Shown: positions 35,828 to 45,082, counted from the first letter of the stretch. The stretch: DNA of 64,000 nucleotides from Flavimobilis rhizosphaerae (GCF_014852685.1 NZ_JACZDF010000001.1:186001-250000); one strand, 5' to 3'. Notes: generated from the sequence alone by a model not told the origin. Program-made: numbers and translations.

Positions 35828-36346
35828 TCAGGCGACGCTGCTCGCGCGCGACCGCTGCGGCCGGAGGTGCGGCGCGGGCCGGTTCGACAGCACCGGGGAG
35901 ACGGCGAGGCGCGTGAGCAGCACCGTGATGCCGGCGAGCTCGCGCGCCATCCACCAGGTGGCGATGTCGGTGAGGGGGCTCGCGACGGGCCGGTTGTCGG
36001 CATCGGCGAGGATGAGCGTCGTGGGGCTGCAGCCTGCGACGACGCGCCAGCGCAGGTCGGGTCGGGCCGCCCGGAGGAGGTCGCCGACGGCGATGCCGAG
36101 CGCGGTGAGCGACGGCAGGGGGTCCCAGCGTTCGGCGGGCGTCGTCGCGTGCCAGCGGCAGCACCAGTCGACGAAGAGCCGCTCGACGTGCTCGGGGACG
36201 GTGAGGTCGACGCCCGGGCCGCGGAGGAGCTCGCGGAGCTCCTCCATCCAGACGAGCTGGCACGGGTCGGGCTCCTCGAACTGAGGCTTGCCGTCGGTGG
36301 CACGGCGGAGGTCACCCTCGGGGCTGTGCTCGGTGCGGTGCGCCAT
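35828..36346 (-). CDS. Hypothetical protein, DUF3806-like, 172 aa
   Basis: A soluble protein with no signal or membrane helix. The middle (residues about 60-130: LTALGIAVGDLLRAARPDLRWRVVAGCSPTTLILADADNRPVASPLTDIATWW) resembles DUF3806. It starts at ATG 36346, ends convergent with the sigma-linked gene, and has no informative neighbour. Function unknown. Confidence 0.55.
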   Translation of the reverse strand: MAHRTEHSPEGDLRRATDGKPQFEEPDPCQLVWMEELRELLRGPGVDLTVPEHVERLFVDWCCRWHATTPAERWDPLPSLTALGIAVGDLLRAARPDLRWRVVAGCSPTTLILADADNRPVASPLTDIATWWMARELAGITVLLTRLAVSPVLSNRPAPHLRPQRSRASSVA

Positions 36347-36471
36347 GCCCCCTTTATCGGCAGGAGCGGCGCACGGCATGAGGAAGCCGGGTGAAGTCTC
36401 CGCGACATGTGGCTGACCTGCCACATCGCGGGACGCTGGACTGACCCGTGGCCGATGTCGGTGGCCGGGGC

Positions 36472-36477
36472 TAGGTT
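36472..36477 (+). promoter_or_regulatory. Candidate -10 (TAGGTT) of the OsmC gene
   Basis: TANNNT element with about 38 nt to ATG 36516, which has its own GGAGG site. Confidence 0.45.
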
Positions 36478-36515
36478 CGGAAGGGTCAGCTCGTCCCGAT
36501 GCACCGGAGGTTGTC

Positions 36516-36953
36516 ATGCCTACACGTACCGCTCGCACCGCCTGGAACGGCTCGTTCGAGGAGGGGGCCGGCCAGGTCGAGCTCTCGAGCTCGGGGGCCG
36601 GCACGTACACGGTCTCGTTCCCGACGCGGTCCGCCGACGACGCCAACGGAACGACGAGCCCCGAGGAGCTCATCGCGGCCGCGCACTCGTCGTGCTACGC
36701 GATGCAGCTCTCGGCGCTCCTCGGGCAGGCCGGGCACGCGCCCGACGCGCTGCACGTGAGTGTCGAGGTCGACCTCGGTCCGGATCCGGCGGGCGGGTTC
36801 CGCATCCCGGCGATCCGTGTCGCGGTCGAGGGTGAGGTCGCGGGGATCGACGAGGCGCGCTTCGTCGAGATCGCCGAGGAGGCGAAGGCGACGTGCCCGG
36901 TGAGCAAGGCTCTGGCGGGCACGGAGATCTCGCTCACGGCGTCGCTCGCCTGA
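36516..36953 (+). CDS. OsmC-family peroxiredoxin, 145 aa
   Basis: Thiol peroxidase of the OsmC/Ohr fold. The two catalytic cysteines are in AAAHSSCYAMQLS (about residue 60) and AKATCPVSKAL (about residue 129), with the family's TSPEELIAAAHSSC motif. Length is usual. It protects against organic hydroperoxides. Predicted from ATG 36516 with GGAGG upstream and its own -10; the downstream gene is 77 nt away. Confidence 0.92.
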   Translation: MPTRTARTAWNGSFEEGAGQVELSSSGAGTYTVSFPTRSADDANGTTSPEELIAAAHSSCYAMQLSALLGQAGHAPDALHVSVEVDLGPDPAGGFRIPAIRVAVEGEVAGIDEARFVEIAEEAKATCPVSKALAGTEISLTASLA

Positions 36954-37030
36954 GACGAGGGCTGGGGCGGGCGAGGTCCGCTAGGTCCAACGGCCGGACA
37001 CGAGCGTCCAGGTCGTGGGAGGATTCAGTC

Positions 37031-40009
37031 GTGTCGAGCGCACCTGAAACTCTGCCCGCCCCCCGTCCCTCCGAGGTCGCGGACCTCGTCGCGGCGCTGA
37101 GCGTCGCCGTCTCGGGGGAGGTCGACGCGTCGTCGTCGCGTCGTGCGCAGTACTCGACGGACGCGTCGAACTACCGGGTGCCGCCGCAGGTCGTCGTCTT
37201 CCCGCGAAGCACGGACGACGTGCTCGCGGCGCTCGAGGTCGCGCGCGAGGCCCGCGTGCCGGTGACGGCACGTGGCGCGGGCACGTCGGTCGCAGGCAAT
37301 GCGGTCGGGCCCGGCGTCGTCCTCGACCTGTCCCGTCACCTGCACCGCATCCACGAGATCGACCCGGAGGCACGCACGGCGCGCGTCGAGCCGGGCGTCG
37401 TCATGTCGAGCCTCCAGCAGGCTGCTGCACCGTTCGGGCTGCGCTTCGGGCCTGACCCGTCGACCCAGAACCGCGCGACGCTCGGCGGCATGATCGGCAA
37501 CAACGCGTGCGGCCCTCACGCGGTCGCATACGGCCGCATGGCCGACAACACTCTTGAGCTCGACGTCGTCGACGGCCTGGGCCGGCGCTTCACGGCGGGG
37601 GCGGGCGCGGGGTCGCTCGCGGTCGTGCCGGGCCTCGAGGACCTCGTCACCGCAGAGATGGCCCTCATCCGCACCGAGCTGGGACGCTTCGGCCGCCAGG
37701 TGTCGGGCTACTCCCTCGAGCACCTGCTCCCCGAGAACGGGCGAGACCTCGCGAAGGCGCTCGTCGGCACGGAGGGCACGGTCGTCACGGTGCTCGGCGC
37801 GACGGTGCGGCTCGTCGAGCAGGCGGCGGCGCCGGTCGTCGTCGTGCTCGGGTACCCGGACATGCCGACGGCCGCGGACGACGTGCCGGCGCTGCTCGCG
37901 CTCGACCCGCTCGCGATCGAGGGTCTCGACGCGCGGCTCGTCGACGTCGTGCGCCGGGTCAAGGGACCGGGCGCGGTGCCGGCGCTGCCTGCGGGCGCGG
38001 GTTGGCTCATGGTCGAGGTTGCGGGCGCGGACCTCGACGAGGCGCTCGACAGGGCGCGGCGCATCGCGCAGGCTGCGTCGACGGACGCGTCGGTCGTCCT
38101 GCCCCCGGGGCCGGAGGCGACCGCGATGTGGCGGATCCGCGCGGACGGCGCGGGGCTCGGCGGGCGCACGCCGTCGGGCAACCAGGCGTGGCCCGGATGG
38201 GAGGACGCGGCGGTGCCGCCGGAGCGGCTCGGTGCGTATCTGCGCGAGTTCGACGCGCTCATGGAGTCCTACGGCGTTGAGGGCATGGCGTTCGGGCACT
38301 TCGGCGACGGCTGCATCCACGTGCGGATCGACCTGCCGCTCGAGCACGACGCAGCGGTGTTCCGCAGGTTCATCGTCGACTCCGCGACGCTCGTCGCGAA
38401 GCACGGCGGCTCGCTCTCGGGGGAGCACGGCGACGGCCGGGCGCGCAGCGAGCTGCTGCCGCTCATGTACTCGGCGGGGGCGATCGACCTCTTCGAGCGC
38501 TTCAAGGCGCTCCTCGACCCTGACGACGCGCTCAACCCGGGTGTCGTCGTGCGCCCAGCCCCGCTCGACGCGGACCTGCGCCGCCCCGCGGCGCGGCGCG
38601 AGGTCGTCGCGCACCCGGGGAAGAAGGGCACGGGCTTCGCGTTCACGCACGATGACGGCGACATCACGAAGGCCGTCCACCGGTGCACGGGCGTGGGCAA
38701 GTGCCGCGCGGACAACGCGACCGCCGGGGCGGGCTTCATGTGCCCCTCCTATCAGGCGACGCGCGACGAGAACGACGTCACGCGCGGGCGTGCGCGCACG
38801 CTCCAGGAGATGCTCAACGGGCGGCTCGTCCAGGGTGGCTGGCGTTCTCCGGAGGTCCACGGCGCGCTCGACCTGTGCCTGTCGTGCAAGGCGTGCTCGA
38901 AGGACTGCCCTGCGGGCGTCGACATGGCGATGCTCAAGTCTGAGGTGCTCCACCGCTCGTACCAGGGCCGGTTGCGGCCGATCGACCACTACTCGCTCGG
39001 CTGGCTGCCGCGCTGGGCGCGGCTCGTCACGACGGTTCCGGGGCTCGCGGCGCTCGCGAACGCGGTGTTCAAGGTGCGTCCGCTCGCGAAGCTCATCCTC
39101 GCGGTCGGCGGCATGGACACTGCGCGTCCCAAGATGGTGACGTTCGCGTCGACGCCGTTCCGGCGCCTGTGGCGCCGCGGCGGGGTCCCTGTGACGTCGT
39201 CGGCGGACGCGACGGTGACGACGGGCGTCCTCGGCGCGGCCGACGGCACGCCGCTCACGCCGGGCGTGCGCGGCCGCACGAAGGTCGTCCTGTGGACCGA
39301 CACGTTCTCGGACACCATGGCGCCGCAGGTGCCCGAGGCCGCGGTCGAGGTGCTCGTCGCGGCGGGCTACGACGTCATCGTCCCCGATCAGGAGGCGTGC
39401 TGCGGTCTCACGTGGATCTCGACGGGCCAGCTCGACGGCGCGCGGCGCCGCCTCGCAGGGCTGCTCGACGTTCTCGGGCCGTTCGGCGTCAACGGCGTGC
39501 CGATCGTCGGCCTCGAGCCGTCGTGCACGGCCGTGCTGCGATCGGACCTCCTCGAGCTCCTGCCCGACGACCCGCGTGCGCATGCGGTCGCGCGGGCGAC
39601 GACGACGCTCGCCGAGCTGCTCACGGCGCCCGCGCCGCTCGGCCCGGACCCTGAGGTGTGGCAGATGCCCGACCTCTCGGACGTCACGGCGGTCGTGCAG
39701 CCGCACTGCCACCACCACTCGGTCATGGGTTTCGAGGCCGACCGTGCGCTCCTCAGCGCTGCGGGTGCGACGGTGACGGAGCTCTCGGGGTGCTGCGGTC
39801 TTGCGGGGAACTTCGGTATGCAGAAGGGCCACTACGACGTTTCGGTGAAGGTCGCCGAGCAGCAGTTGCTGCCCGCGCTCGACGCGATGGCCGACGGCGA
39901 CGTCTACGTCGCGGACGGCTTCTCGTGCCGCACGCAGGCCGACCACCTGCGCGGCACGCACGGGGTGGCGCTCGCCGAGCTGCTTGCGGAGCACCTGCGA
40001 CGCAGCTGA
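37031..40009 (+). CDS. FAD-linked oxidase fused to a 4Fe-4S/CCG domain (D-2-hydroxyacid dehydrogenase, Dld/YdiJ type), 992 aa
   Basis: The N-terminus is a FAD_binding_4 domain (VVVFPRSTDDVLAALEVA, ARGAGTSVAGNAVGPGVVLDLS, TLGGMIGNNACGPHAVAYG), followed by FAD-oxidase C (HFGDGCIHVRIDLPL, HGGSLSGEHGDGRARSELL). Next come two 4Fe-4S clusters (CTGVGKCR...MCPSY, then CLSCKACSKDCPAG), and finally CCG repeats (EACCGLTWISTGQL, SGCCGLAGNFGMQKGHYDV). The family oxidises D-lactate or D-2-hydroxyglutarate, passing electrons to the membrane. The substrate is not certain. GTG 37031 follows GGGAGG. Confidence 0.88.
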   Translation: MSSAPETLPAPRPSEVADLVAALSVAVSGEVDASSSRRAQYSTDASNYRVPPQVVVFPRSTDDVLAALEVAREARVPVTARGAGTSVAGNAVGPGVVLDLSRHLHRIHEIDPEARTARVEPGVVMSSLQQAAAPFGLRFGPDPSTQNRATLGGMIGNNACGPHAVAYGRMADNTLELDVVDGLGRRFTAGAGAGSLAVVPGLEDLVTAEMALIRTELGRFGRQVSGYSLEHLLPENGRDLAKALVGTEGTVVTVLGATVRLVEQAAAPVVVVLGYPDMPTAADDVPALLALDPLAIEGLDARLVDVVRRVKGPGAVPALPAGAGWLMVEVAGADLDEALDRARRIAQAASTDASVVLPPGPEATAMWRIRADGAGLGGRTPSGNQAWPGWEDAAVPPERLGAYLREFDALMESYGVEGMAFGHFGDGCIHVRIDLPLEHDAAVFRRFIVDSATLVAKHGGSLSGEHGDGRARSELLPLMYSAGAIDLFERFKALLDPDDALNPGVVVRPAPLDADLRRPAARREVVAHPGKKGTGFAFTHDDGDITKAVHRCTGVGKCRADNATAGAGFMCPSYQATRDENDVTRGRARTLQEMLNGRLVQGGWRSPEVHGALDLCLSCKACSKDCPAGVDMAMLKSEVLHRSYQGRLRPIDHYSLGWLPRWARLVTTVPGLAALANAVFKVRPLAKLILAVGGMDTARPKMVTFASTPFRRLWRRGGVPVTSSADATVTTGVLGAADGTPLTPGVRGRTKVVLWTDTFSDTMAPQVPEAAVEVLVAAGYDVIVPDQEACCGLTWISTGQLDGARRRLAGLLDVLGPFGVNGVPIVGLEPSCTAVLRSDLLELLPDDPRAHAVARATTTLAELLTAPAPLGPDPEVWQMPDLSDVTAVVQPHCHHHSVMGFEADRALLSAAGATVTELSGCCGLAGNFGMQKGHYDVSVKVAEQQLLPALDAMADGDVYVADGFSCRTQADHLRGTHGVALAELLAEHLRRS

Positions 40010-40070
40010 TCTCGGTCGGGACCGGGTGCGATTCGCCCGGTCCGGGGCTGCGCTCCGCGCGTCGAAGCCC

Positions 40071-40076
40071 TAGGCT
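40071..40076 (+). promoter_or_regulatory. Candidate -10 (TAGGCT) of the RAMA-domain gene
   Basis: TANNNT element about 50 nt upstream of GTG 40127. Confidence 0.4.
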
Positions 40077-40126
40077 GGCCCCGCGCGTGGTATTCCGTGC
40101 GCATTCGGGGACTAGCAGGAGTTGAC

Positions 40127-42055
40127 GTGGCGATCTTCGAGCTCGATGCCGAGAGGGCGGTCGCGGTGCAGGCCATGGAGCCCGCGCCGGGCGCGGTCGG
40201 TGCTCAGGTGGAGCAGATCATCGAGCAGCGGCTCGGTGCGATCCTCGGGGAGCGTCTGCTCACCGTCGCGCGAGGCCGGGCCGGGCACGACGAGCCGTTC
40301 CTCCTGTCGGTCGACGGGTTCGGCGGCGTCGTCGTCACGGAGATCGTCACGAACCTCGACGCGGCGACGCTTGCGTCGGCGCTCGTGCGCGCGGGGAGCG
40401 CGTCACGGCTCGGTGACGCCGAGCTCGCGCAGCGCTACCACCGCGGTCCGCAGGCGTTCGTCGGCGACCGCTCCCAGCTCTTCACGACCGTGCCGGAGGT
40501 CGTGGGCGGCGAGCGTCGCCCGGGGGGTGCGCGCCTCGTCGTCGTGTGCGCCGCGGTCGCGCTCGACGCGCTCGACGCGCTCGAGTTCCTCCGCCAGCCC
40601 GGCAGCCGTGTCGAGGTGCTGCGGGTGGGTGTCCTGCGGGGCACCGACGGCCGCCGCGTCCTCGACGTGTCGCCGCTCGGCCTCGGCGGCCGTGGTCCGC
40701 GTGGTCTCGAGCCGACGGAGGCTGCGCCGACCGCGGCTGCGGCCGCCCCCGCGGCGGCGACGTCGCAGGTGACGCGCACGTCGGTCTTTGACCCGCGCGA
40801 CCCGGTCGATCACGAGGCGGAGCGGCGTCGCCTCGCCGCGATGGTCTCGACGCAGGCGCTGCCCGTCGTCACGGACCCGCAGGACGGGCAGTCGCAGCCG
40901 TACGAGCACAGCGCCGTCCCCGCGGCCGCGCACACCGCAGGTCCGTCCGCGTACGCCGCGCAGCGCCCGTCGGCGTACTCGACGCAGCAGCCGTCGGCCT
41001 ACGTTGCGCGCCCGTCCGCGCCGGTCAAGGAGCGGACGCCCGTGCACGAGCCCGTGCACGAGCCCGTCTCGCCGGCCCGCACCGCGATCGGCGTCACCCA
41101 GACCCCGTCCCGTGCCGCGACGCACCCGCGCCCGTACCACCCGTCGGGCGCGCCCGGCACGACGGGCGCGACGGCGCACCCCGCCGGATACGCGGGGGCG
41201 CGCTACCGTGCACGTCTCGCGTCGGTCGAAGAGGTGTCGATCGACACCAACCCCAACGACCTCAGCTCGCTGCGGGACTCGTCGCGGTCCTTCGCGGCGG
41301 CGATGGCGTACGGCGACCCGTCGCCCACCACGGCGCAGGTGTACGACGACGCGCCCCCGCTGGCGGACCCGGAGCCCGAGCCTGCGCCGCTCGCGGCGTC
41401 GTTCGAGGAGCCGGCGTCGTACGACGCGCACCCCTATGACGCGCACTCCTTTGACAAGTCTTCGTACGACGCCACGTCCTATGGGGCAGCCGGTGGGTAC
41501 GCGGCCGAAGGGCACCGTGCAGCGTCGACCTCCACAGCGCCGGCGGCTGCGCCCGGGCGCTACTCGGTCGTCGACGTCCTCGAGCACGACACGCGCGTCG
41601 TGGAGCCCTACGCGGGCCCCAGCCACCCGCAGACCGCACCGTACGGTGCGCCGGCTCCTGCCGCGTCGGCCCCTGCCTACGCGGCTGCTCCCATGTCGTC
41701 GTACGCGGCACCCCGGAGCTCGTCGTACGCGCCGGGGCACGGAGCGCCGTCCGCGACCGTGCAGCCCGCGCACGAGCCGCGCGCCCAGGCCCCCAAGGGG
41801 CCGCGGGACCCGGCGCTCGAGGCACTCGCGGCCCGGCTCGACGGCCCGGCCCCGCTCGTGTGGGTGCGACACCGGCGGGGGGAGTCGATCCACGCGACGC
41901 TCTTCACCGACGGGATCATCGAGCTCGACGACGGCCAGCGCTTCTGGTCCGCGGACCTCGCGGCGTCGGCCGCGGTCGGGGCGTCGGGGGTCGACGGGTG
42001 GCGCATGTGGCGTCTGGGCGACGAGACGGGCCCGACGCTCGCCGAGTGCCGCTGA
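40127..42055 (+). CDS. Protein with a NucS-like N-terminal region (degenerate) and a RAMA-like C-terminal domain, 642 aa
   Basis: The N-terminus (1-180) has EQIIEQRLGAILGERLL and DEPFLLSVDGFGGVVVTEIVTN, matching the pattern of NucS/DUF91 nucleases (D...E-I/V-K) but with Val at the catalytic Lys position, so likely inactive. A low-complexity Ala/Pro/Tyr/Ser linker (about 200-560) separates it from a C-terminal domain of about 70 residues (WVRHRRGESIHATLFTDGIIELDDGQRFWSADLAA...GWRMWRLGD). That domain resembles the RAMA fold found in modified-base recognition. GTG 40127 follows AGGAG. Function unknown; both domain calls are by eye. Confidence 0.5.
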   Translation: MAIFELDAERAVAVQAMEPAPGAVGAQVEQIIEQRLGAILGERLLTVARGRAGHDEPFLLSVDGFGGVVVTEIVTNLDAATLASALVRAGSASRLGDAELAQRYHRGPQAFVGDRSQLFTTVPEVVGGERRPGGARLVVVCAAVALDALDALEFLRQPGSRVEVLRVGVLRGTDGRRVLDVSPLGLGGRGPRGLEPTEAAPTAAAAAPAAATSQVTRTSVFDPRDPVDHEAERRRLAAMVSTQALPVVTDPQDGQSQPYEHSAVPAAAHTAGPSAYAAQRPSAYSTQQPSAYVARPSAPVKERTPVHEPVHEPVSPARTAIGVTQTPSRAATHPRPYHPSGAPGTTGATAHPAGYAGARYRARLASVEEVSIDTNPNDLSSLRDSSRSFAAAMAYGDPSPTTAQVYDDAPPLADPEPEPAPLAASFEEPASYDAHPYDAHSFDKSSYDATSYGAAGGYAAEGHRAASTSTAPAAAPGRYSVVDVLEHDTRVVEPYAGPSHPQTAPYGAPAPAASAPAYAAAPMSSYAAPRSSSYAPGHGAPSATVQPAHEPRAQAPKGPRDPALEALAARLDGPAPLVWVRHRRGESIHATLFTDGIIELDDGQRFWSADLAASAAVGASGVDGWRMWRLGDETGPTLAECR

Positions 42056-42116
42056 CCCGCAGCCCCTCCCGTCGGTCAGGCCGAGTCGGCCGCAGCCGCA
42101 CCGAGGCGCAGTCGCG

Positions 42117-43148
42117 TCAGCCCCAGCCGTAGGCGAGCGACCAGCGCGCGAGCTGCCGGTAGAACTGCGCGCGCGGACCGGGCGGCGAGAGCGCGAGGTC
42201 GTGGATGCCCCCGTCGATGCGCACGAGGGTGACGGTGTCGCCGAGCGACGACGCGCGCCGCGCGATCGTCTCGACGTCGAGCACGATGTCGGCGGCGCGC
42301 ATGTCCTCGCTCCAGCGCGGGTTGATGTGCGTTCGAGCAGAGAGGCTCACGAGCACGGGAACGTCGATGGACAGACCTGCCGCAACCGTGGCGTGACCCG
42401 CGAGGATCGCGCGCAACCACCCTGCGCGCACGGGGAACGACGGGTTGGGACGCCAGTGAGGGTCCGTCACCCAGGTTCCTCCCGAGTGCTCGTCGACCAC
42501 CCGCGCGTAGTAGCCGGGGTCGATGTTCGGCAGCGGCGTGCGCGGGTGGAAGCGCGCGATCTGGGCGACGGCCGGCGTCGAGACGGTCCGGGCGATCGAT
42601 GAACCCTGGAGCTCGAGCCACGGCGAGTTGAGCGCGAGCCCGGTGACCCGCCCGGGGTGGCGGTCCGCCCAGAGAGCCGTGACGAGCCCGCCCGTCGAGT
42701 GCGCGGTGAGGAGCACGGCGCAGTGCGGACCGAGCTCGGCGTGGATCGTCGCGAGGGCAGCGTCGATCTCCTCGTCGTACGTCACGAGCGTCTCGACGTA
42801 GCCGGGAGTCTGGTGCTCGCGCAGGGACCGCCCGTACTTGCGCAGGTCGAGCGCGTAGAACGCGATGCCCTGCGCGGTCCAGAACTCGGCGAGCCCCGTC
42901 TGGAAGAAGTAGTCGGACCAGCCGTGGAGGTAGAGGACGGCGCGCGCGGGCCGGAGCCCGACGAGCCCCGGGTCGTGGCGCACGAGGGTCGCGACGACCT
43001 CGCCCTCGTCGTCGTCCGCGAGGGGGAGCGTGAGTGCGCGGTAGTCGTCACCGAGGACGTCGGTGACCCAGCCGTCGGGCATGCCGAGCGGCGCGCGCGG
43101 CGGCAGGTCGGCGAGCGTGAACGGCTCGCCCGGGCGATCACCCGTCAT
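42117..43148 (-). CDS. Alpha/beta hydrolase (serine aminopeptidase/lysophospholipase-like), 343 aa
   Basis: Hydrolase_4-type fold: VLYLHGWSDYFFQTGLAEFW (oxyanion), DLRKYGRSL, nucleophile Ser in TAHSTGGLVTAL, and a C-terminal His in DGGIHDLALS. The final domain has a VLVSLSARTHINP segment. ATG 43148 overlaps the dehydrogenase stop (ATGA). Substrate unknown, likely an acyl ester. It ends convergent with the RAMA gene, with only a 61-nt gap. Confidence 0.8.
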   Translation of the reverse strand: MTGDRPGEPFTLADLPPRAPLGMPDGWVTDVLGDDYRALTLPLADDDEGEVVATLVRHDPGLVGLRPARAVLYLHGWSDYFFQTGLAEFWTAQGIAFYALDLRKYGRSLREHQTPGYVETLVTYDEEIDAALATIHAELGPHCAVLLTAHSTGGLVTALWADRHPGRVTGLALNSPWLELQGSSIARTVSTPAVAQIARFHPRTPLPNIDPGYYARVVDEHSGGTWVTDPHWRPNPSFPVRAGWLRAILAGHATVAAGLSIDVPVLVSLSARTHINPRWSEDMRAADIVLDVETIARRASSLGDTVTLVRIDGGIHDLALSPPGPRAQFYRQLARWSLAYGWG

Positions 43149-44101
43149 GGTTGCAGGACGATCTTGCCGAAGTGGTCGCCGGCGTCGAGCGCGCGCAGGC
43201 CACGCTCCGCGTCCGCGAGGGGGAGGACCTCGGCGATCGGAGGCTCGATGCCGGTGCGGGCGACGAAAGCGGCGAGCGCGGCGAGGTCGTCGCGCGTGCC
43301 CATGGTGACGCCCTGGACGCGGATCTCCTGGAAGAAGATGCGCGTGAGCTCGGCGGCGTCGGGGTCGCCCGTCGTCGCGCCGGCGACGGCGACGGTGCCG
43401 CCCGGGCGGACGGACGAAACGGAGTGCCGCCACGTCGCGCGGCCGACGGTCTCGACGACGCCGTCGACCCTGCGGGGAAGGCGTGCGCCGGGCTCGAGTG
43501 CCGCCGCACCGAGGGCCGTGGCACGCTCGCGCTTGGCGGCGGAACGGCTCGTCGCGAAGACCTCGAGGCCCGCGGCGACGCCGAGGACGATCGCGGCCGA
43601 CGCGACACCGCCGCCCGCCCCCTGGACGAGCACGGAGTCGCCGGGCCGCAGGTCGCACGCCCGGAACAGGAGGCTGTACGCGGTGAGCCACGCGGTCGGC
43701 AGGCACGCGGCGACCGTGAGGTCGAGGCCGTCGGGTACGTCGAGGAGGTTCGCGGTCGGGACGGACACCTGCTGCGCGAGCGTCCCCGGGTAACGCTCGG
43801 AGAGCAACGAGCGGCGCTCGGTGGGGCCGACGCCGTGGCCGTCCGCCCCGATGACACCGTGGACGAGGACGCGTCGGCCGTCCGCGGTCGTGCCGGCGGC
43901 GTCCGTGCCGAGGATCATCGGCAGGAGAGCGTCGGGCAGGCCGACGCCCCGCAGCGACCACAGGTCGTGATGATTGAGGGAAGCGGCGGCGACGTCGACC
44001 GTCGTCCAGTGCTCGCGCGACTCAGGGGCGGGACGCTCCCCGATGACGAGGCCCGCGAACGGGTCGGTGGCAGAGGTCTTCGCGACGTAGGCGGCCAGCA
44101 T
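43145..44101 (-). CDS. Zinc-binding-dehydrogenase-like quinone oxidoreductase, 318 aa
   Basis: MDR-superfamily protein: ASLNHHDLWSLRGVG in the GroES-like domain, AGTTADGRRVLVHG, NAD(P)-site VLVQGAGGGVASAAIVLGVAAGLEVFAT, and GATTGDPDAAELTRIFFQEIRVQGVTMGTRDDL. The zinc-ligand Cys cluster of alcohol dehydrogenases is not seen, so a quinone or enoyl substrate is more likely. It starts at ATG 44101 and overlaps the hydrolase by 4 nt. Diverges from the small ORF at 44166. Confidence 0.85.
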   Translation of the reverse strand: MLAAYVAKTSATDPFAGLVIGERPAPESREHWTTVDVAAASLNHHDLWSLRGVGLPDALLPMILGTDAAGTTADGRRVLVHGVIGADGHGVGPTERRSLLSERYPGTLAQQVSVPTANLLDVPDGLDLTVAACLPTAWLTAYSLLFRACDLRPGDSVLVQGAGGGVASAAIVLGVAAGLEVFATSRSAAKRERATALGAAALEPGARLPRRVDGVVETVGRATWRHSVSSVRPGGTVAVAGATTGDPDAAELTRIFFQEIRVQGVTMGTRDDLAALAAFVARTGIEPPIAEVLPLADAERGLRALDAGDHFGKIVLQP

Positions 44102-44153
44102 GACGCCACGATACCGAGCGTCGGCTGGTGCAGACAGCCACGGCGGGCTCCGC

Positions 44154-44159
44154 TAGCCT
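44154..44159 (+). promoter_or_regulatory. Leaderless -10 (TAGCCT) of the 36-codon ORF
   Basis: TAGCCT ends 6 nt before ATG 44166, the standard spacing for leaderless starts in this window. Confidence 0.5.
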
Positions 44160-44165
44160 GCTGCG

Positions 44166-44276
44166 ATGGGAGTCCTCGGGGGCAGACGCCGGCGTGACGT
44201 TCGACGTGAGCGTCGGCGCGGGCGGCGCAGCACGTTCGTCGAGTGGATCGTCGACCTCTTCTCCGCCTGGCCCTGA
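44166..44276 (+). CDS. Small leaderless ORF with basic N-terminus, 36 aa
   Basis: Predicted product starts MGVLGGRRRRDVRRERRRGR and ends STFVEWIVDLFSAWP. The Arg-rich N-half and the amphipathic Trp-containing C-half suggest a small membrane- or nucleic-acid-associated protein. It has its own leaderless -10. Its TGA lies 0 nt from the convergent stop of the next gene. No family is recognised. It is missed by length-filtered gene calls. Confidence 0.5.
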   Translation: MGVLGGRRRRDVRRERRRGRRSTFVEWIVDLFSAWP

Positions 44277-45011
44277 CTAGACGAGCGGCAGGACGTTCCC
44301 GAGGTCCGGGACGGAGTCCGCGGTGAACGACGTGCGCAGGGCGACCGCGAGCTCGTCGACGTCGTAGGGCACACGGCCCGCGGCGAGCCGCACCCACAGG
44401 CGCGCGTCCGCGACCTCGAGGTCCCAGCCGCCACGCGCCCGCACGATGCCGCACAGCTCGTCGGCGACGAGCGCGAGCGCCTCACGGTCGACGGGGTCGT
44501 CCGCGCCGCGCGTTGCTGCGACGTCCGCGAACGAGCGTGCGACGTCGTCCGCGTGGACGACGAGCTCGACGAGCCGCGTGACGACGAGGTCGCGCAGCCG
44601 CAGCGGGGCACGGTTGCCGAGGACGACGGCCTCGGGGTCGTCGCCGAGCGTCCGCAGGTGGGCGAAGGCCTCGCCGACAAGACGCGAGACCTCGGCGAGC
44701 CGGTCGCCCGCGATGCGTTCGTCGAGCTCGCGCGTCGTCGTCGTGATGTGCTCCGCCGACGCCTTGTAGCCACCCAGGTACTCCGAGAGCCTCACCGGTC
44801 GCGTCCCTGCGGGCTGCGGGACAGCCGCCGCGAGCGAGCCCATGCAGCGACCGAGGTGGCTGACAAGCTCGCCGCGCGTCCAGCCCGGCAGCACGCTCGG
44901 CTGCGCGGCCGTGCCGAGCAGGTCGTCGCCGAGCGGCTCGAGCCACCGCTCGAGGCGCGTCCACTGGCGGGTGAGCACGTCGGTGAGGTCCGGGAGCGTC
45001 GGCGCTGTCAT
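44277..45011 (-). CDS. Maleylpyruvate-isomerase-type mycothiol-dependent enzyme (DinB fold), 244 aa
   Basis: The pattern TRQWTRLERWLEPLGDDLLGTAAQPSVLPGWTRGELVSHLGR (residues about 13-53) and VTRLVELVVHADDVARS give the His / Glu-x3-His metal-site arrangement of the DinB/MDMPI family. Such proteins use mycothiol, the actinobacterial thiol. It has the usual C-terminal SCP-like MDMPI domain (ADARLWVRLAAGRVPYDVDEL). The substrate is unknown. Divergent from the membrane protein at 45083. Confidence 0.8.
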   Translation of the reverse strand: MTAPTLPDLTDVLTRQWTRLERWLEPLGDDLLGTAAQPSVLPGWTRGELVSHLGRCMGSLAAAVPQPAGTRPVRLSEYLGGYKASAEHITTTTRELDERIAGDRLAEVSRLVGEAFAHLRTLGDDPEAVVLGNRAPLRLRDLVVTRLVELVVHADDVARSFADVAATRGADDPVDREALALVADELCGIVRARGGWDLEVADARLWVRLAAGRVPYDVDELAVALRTSFTADSVPDLGNVLPLV

Positions 45012-45069
45012 GACCCCATCCTGCCCGCCGCACCGCCCGGACGCACTGCGTCCCGCGGACGACCTCCGG

Positions 45070-45075
45070 TAGGTT
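45070..45075 (+). promoter_or_regulatory. Leaderless -10 (TAGGTT) of the 45083 gene
   Basis: TAGGTT ends 7 nt before ATG 45083. Confidence 0.55.
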
Positions 45076-45082
45076 CTCCACC

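Noticed and set aside
37025-39994. 989-codon minus-strand frame opposite the FAD/Fe-S dehydrogenase
   Set aside because: Antisense shadow; the plus strand has the flavin, Fe-S and CCG motifs.
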